A DNA stretch of 64,000 nucleotides, taken from the NCBI GenBank assembly GCA_021018995.1, contig CM037597.1, positions 31,808,936-31,872,935 of the forward strand. The letters run 5' to 3'. Position 1 is the first letter of the stretch, and every line of letters begins with the position of its first letter. The position numbers were made by a program, and so were the translations under genes. The DNA is from Chloranthus sessilifolius (taxonomy: Eukaryota > Streptophyta > Magnoliopsida > Chloranthales > Chloranthaceae). This document shows, in pieces, positions 60,418 to 64,000 of the stretch. The notes under the pieces are model-generated. The model made no database searches and was not told the DNA's origin. It was given only the letters and a program-made list of their open reading frames with translations.

Positions 60418-60716
60418 TGTTAGATATATTGCGTAAACGCATGTGAGATAAGAGCATGGACTATGAAAGTGTTAGCACTAGTGAGTTGGGAATATTCCCA
60501 CATCGTGTAAACGTGTTTTTAGACTTAAGATGCTGCTCTAGCACTACCTGTATCTCTAAGTAACTGAATATTGGCCCAATGTAGTCTCTTGTGGCTCACT
60601 GTCTATCTCTTTTCCCCCTCTTCTTCTCTCTTCTTTCCATGTTTATTGTTAGATAGATCAATAGTATGTTTATGCAGTAGTTTATGATTATTTATTTCTA
60701 GTCGGTATCACAGCCC
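60418..60716 (+). repeat. Copia 5' LTR and primer site
   Basis: Starts TGTTAGATATATTGCG; ends near 60699 before CGGTATCACAGCCCAGG, a degenerate tRNA-iMet primer site. Same family as 57215-57536. It is probably the 5' LTR of the plus-strand copia continuing to 62650-64000. Confidence 0.65.
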
Positions 60717-61129
60717 AGGTATGGCTAGTTTTATTTCTGTTTTCACAATCATCACCGTAGTGTTATTTTTGGGTTTCCAGGAGCAGCAGTTTACAGCCAT
60801 TAATAGTTATTTACGCCTTGATCACCTGTTGTATTTTGAATGCATCATCTCAACAATTTTTTTTTCCCTCTTTTATTGCTCCTAATCTCATCTCGCTGCC
60901 AGCAGCAGTATCTTTGTTTTTTTTTTCCAGCAATAGATCATCTCTTCTTCATCGCAGCATGTTGTTTCATCATCATTAGTCTTTATCTTCACATACCAAT
61001 CTGCAACACTTTGTATCTCTCTCGTATTTTTATCGAGCATATTTTTTGGATGACCGATTAAAACCAATCAACACGTCTTCCCTTCCTCATTCTCTGTGGC
61101 ATTTTCATCCTCTTTTTATCCCTATCATC

Positions 61130-62225
61130 CTTTTCTGCAGCTCAAGATTTTCCTGACATCACCCTTATGTCACGGACTTACTGTCTCACCTAGACAATTT
61201 GTCCAGCACTTGTGCTCACGTGCCCCTTAGTGACACGAGATCTGCCTAACCCTGAAAACCCACAAGAGAGACTAATGAAGAATCTTACAAAGATAAAAAA
61301 GGTTTCTGCGTAGATGGAGGAAAATAAGGAATATCCTCAATAAAAGTAATGTTCATAGCAATGTTGTTAAAAGCGCTAGGCACACCCGAGGTGACAAGGG
61401 TCCCTGGGGCTTAGACAAGGCCTAGGTCAAAGGCACAAGCTTTTCTTTTCAAAGCGCAATTTAATTCTAAATTATTTTTTTATTTTTTTTATTATGTATT
61501 GATATATTAAATTATTTATATATTAATAAAAAAAAATGTTTGTTTATTAATAAACTATAATTTTATTTTCATTAATAATTTTGTGACATTTAAATTTTTA
61601 AATATATTTATAAATCAAAATTTTTAATTTTTAAATATAAATCATAAATTATATAAAAATTAAAGAATAATACTATAAATCTACAATAGCAATCAAGTGA
61701 TCAATAAATATGAAATGCAAGATAAACAATTGAAGATTGTCTTTCTATGCGCACTAAAAAAATACAATTTCATAAACTAGCAAGTAGGAGTCTAAGTAAC
61801 TAACAAGCGAACACTAATTCTCGACTCTCGAGTATAGCATTATAGCTTATAAACTTAAGAGATAAAAGTTTTAAGAGTTAAGACTTCAGAGATGTAACTT
61901 TTAATATATAACTCGTGTACAAGTTTTCCAAGTTAGAAAAGGTTTTCTTGCACTTTTTTATTAAGGTAACTCAAGGCATGCCTAGGTGCAAAGGCGTGCG
62001 CCAAGGTGCGTCTCACTGCACCTGTGCCTAAATTGCAAGGCGCGGGAGCAGAGGGCAAGCCTAGGCGCACGCCTAGCCGCACGTTTGACAACAATGGTTC
62101 ATAGAAGTAAAGAGTCAACGAGCCGTAGACTTGCAACAAAGATATCTCTTCGATACTTCAAAGCACGCAAGAAAGATACAACGAATGGATTTTTTCATCC
62201 AACATGTCAAAAAACCTAGTGTGGA
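61130..62225 (-). pseudogene. Copia integrase tail on minus (fossil), split by a hAT MITE
   Basis: On minus the right part reads 'KSIRCIFLACFEVSKRYLCC' and the left part 'ITFIEDIPYFPPSTQ', the copia integrase C-terminal region. Its orientation is opposite to the surrounding plus-strand copia, so it is a separate insertion. Broken. Confidence 0.6.
61359..62096. mobile_element. hAT-type MITE with GCGCCTAGGCG-rich ends
   Basis: 738 bp. Ends CAATGTTGTTAAAAGCGC and (right reverse complement) CATTGTTGTCAAACGTGC. Perfect 8-bp duplication GTTCATAG (61351-61358 and 62097-62104). GC-rich ends with CCTAGGCGC words flank a very AT-rich middle. Confidence 0.82.
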
Positions 62226-62229
62226 CCCC

Positions 62230-62640
62230 ACAGATCAAAATATATCCGAACAAATCAGATCAGATTAATAAATCGTAGCACCAAAAAACCTTCATAGATC
62301 AACATTTGATCATCCAATCGACCTGAACTAGCATCCAAAAGAACTACGGAAAAAACCAACCAGTCCTTTTCAAGGGTTTGTGGATTAGAGCTCTAAATTA
62401 CTAGAATGTACAATTCATGGATCAGGCGATTTCCCAAAAGAATCATGGAAGTTTTAGAAACCGTTCAAACGCTGTCAAAAAATTCCCCAAAAATCATTAT
62501 AAATCTTGTAAATTCAAGCAACTTGTTCAGTTGTTTGTGTTGTGGAAGTCTTTCCCACATTAACCAACTTTAGCGGAAGCGTTTCCCACACATTTGGATT
62601 GGATTTACTCATTTTATTCTTATTGGAATCTATGATGAAT
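62230..62640. other. No gene recognised
   Basis: AT-rich; no assignment. Confidence 0.5.
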
Positions 62641-62649
62641 TCCAATTTA

Positions 62650-63415
62650 ATAGAAGATTTTTATATTCTTTACGGGCTGAGTTAGCTGCATTCAGGGGAA
62701 ACTTTGTACTTCTCAGAGTGCCGCTTCTACTGGATGACCTTGTACTTAAGCTCCATCGACATATCCAGCTATTTATGCTTCTCCGCCTTCTACCTGGATC
62801 ATTGTTTTCAAAGCCACATACCATATGACTGGTGAGACTTACTTTTTATCTTCATCTGCCTCTCATACTTTTTCTTGGCAAGTATGCTTGGCCAATGGCT
62901 CTGACACCAGTTTCCAGTATGGGTGATGTTCCTTTATCTCTGCTGATTCCTTTACTAATGCTCTTCATGTTCCACATCATCATGTTAATCTGTTAACTGC
63001 GCATCGCCTAACCAAATCTTTGAATTGTTGAGACCTTTTTCCCTATTCATTGTATCCTTCAAATTTTGTTACTAAAAAGATCATTGGCACAGGATATGAA
63101 TGGGATGATCTCTACTACTTCGGTGATGATAGGAGTTCTGCCCTTGCTTCTAGTGTACATGTTTTGCCATCCTTTAGTAATGGTACTTTCACTAAGGATA
63201 CCCTGAGCATGTGTCATGCTCGTCTAGTGCAGGCTAATCTTCAGCATTTTATTTATTATTATTTCCAACTTTAAAAAATAAATCCAGTACTTCTAAATTC
63301 CAATGTCAAATATGTCAACTCTCCAAACATACTCGCACTTATTTTCCTCCTCATATGCTTCGCAGTAAGTATTTGTTTGATCTCGTGCATAGTGATGTTT
63401 AGGGACCCGCCCCCA
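62650..63415 (+). pseudogene. Copia gag-protease-integrase part (fossil)
   Basis: On plus: gag end near 62660-62800, a protease-like DSGA-type region near 62780-62850, 'LTKSLN' near 63015, 'KKIIGTGYEWDDLYYFGDD' (63075-63131), then the zinc-binding 'CHARLVQ' (about 63214-63234) and an integrase start near 63320-63410. Typical of Ale/Retrofit-like copia. Broken. Confidence 0.72.
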
Positions 63416-63684
63416 TCACCACTAAGCATATGATACCATAGTAACGACAATCTGAATCAAGATACTATAGTACTAGTAAGGTAAAAATATACGAATATGG
63501 TAATAGTATATGTAGTAGGTGAATTTATTGATGTATTTCATTTTACTGGACTTCAGTTGCTTTAAATAGTTTGAAGGAAATAAAAATATTTTTATTATAT
63601 TTATTGAAATTTGCTACATTATTAACCCCATGTTGACTCTTCTGATCTGACAAAACTCACACCCGAAATCTATGGATGTAGACT
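63416..63684. other. AT-rich insertion-like stretch between copia parts
   Basis: No coding similarity. It lies between integrase and reverse transcriptase sequence of a copia element. Nature unknown. Confidence 0.35.
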
Positions 63685-64000
63685 TTGGGGTGTGAAAAAT
63701 TACATGTAAAAAATGTCTTCTTAAACAGTGATATTGAAGAAATGTATACACCCATTGCTCTTTCCTTTGTCAATGAAGGGCAGGAAATAAAGTTTGTGGG
63801 TTGAAAAAGGTCATCTATGAGCTTAAACAATCTCCGAGAGCTTGGCATAAATGATTCAGTAAGGAAATGATTGAGTTGGGATTCTATAGATATTATTCAA
63901 ATTACTCTATTTTCATAAAATGTTGAAAAGAGAGTACAACTATACTTAAGTGGATGATACAATTCTCACAGGAAATGATTAGATATTAATTAAAAAATTT
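63685..64000 (+). pseudogene. Copia reverse transcriptase part (fossil), runs off the right edge
   Basis: On plus, wording near 63712-63980 matches the copia RT ('FVNEGQEIKF', 'ELGINDS'-region, and a decayed YVDD-like block near 63950). Broken. Confidence 0.6.

Noticed and set aside
60840-61061. Frame MHHLNNFFFPLLLLLISS with a signal-like start
   Set aside because: The hydrophobic run comes from T-rich sequence between copia pieces. No family match.

Overview
The window is repeat-dense nuclear DNA from a flowering plant. The evidence is plant-type Ty3/gypsy chromoviruses of the Tekay/Del kind, Ty1/copia elements, a Mutator-like transposon with a Ulp1-like protease gene, many hAT- and Mutator-type MITEs, and a fragment of a plant VPS37 gene (ESCRT-I). 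I see no intact host gene, tRNA, rRNA or CRISPR array. The species cannot be fixed from the sequence.

Layout. 1-3483: end of a minus-strand chromovirus with its LTR. 3630-4609: three decayed exons of a VPS37-like gene. 4150-10360: MITEs and a 3.1-kb solo LTR (5592-8692) that split an older MITE. 10447-20781: a complete-ended Tekay chromovirus on plus (5-bp duplication ATTTA). 21028-32078: a second Tekay chromovirus on minus (5-bp duplication TTTCC). 32589-40921: a Mutator-like element with 84-bp terminal inverted repeats, a perfect 9-bp duplication, a MuDR-type transposase on plus and a Ulp1/C48-like gene on minus, tail to tail. 41821-46463: a Ty1/copia element on minus. 46500-49760: MITEs and unassigned DNA. 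51013-52109 and 53518-54860: two solo LTRs of related type, the second holding a hAT MITE. 54861-64000: a nested graveyard of copia pieces in both orientations, with a 5'-truncated LINE, solo LTRs and hAT MITEs.

Points I would follow up. (1) A 22-bp palindromic repeat forms five arrays, one in each non-coding part of the Mutator-like element, and I did not see it elsewhere. (2) A short acidic open frame near the internal end of the Tekay LTRs differs between copies mainly at third codon positions and sits just after a splice-acceptor-like site. (3) At least six different LTR families carry clusters of short palindromic words (a different word per family), in most cases just upstream of the TATA box. 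(4) Sequence modules are shared between unrelated LTR families, including one that is inside the LTR in one family and internal in another.

All virus-like elements here are fossils: each is broken, several heavily. Ages are by-eye impressions from LTR similarity and were not computed.
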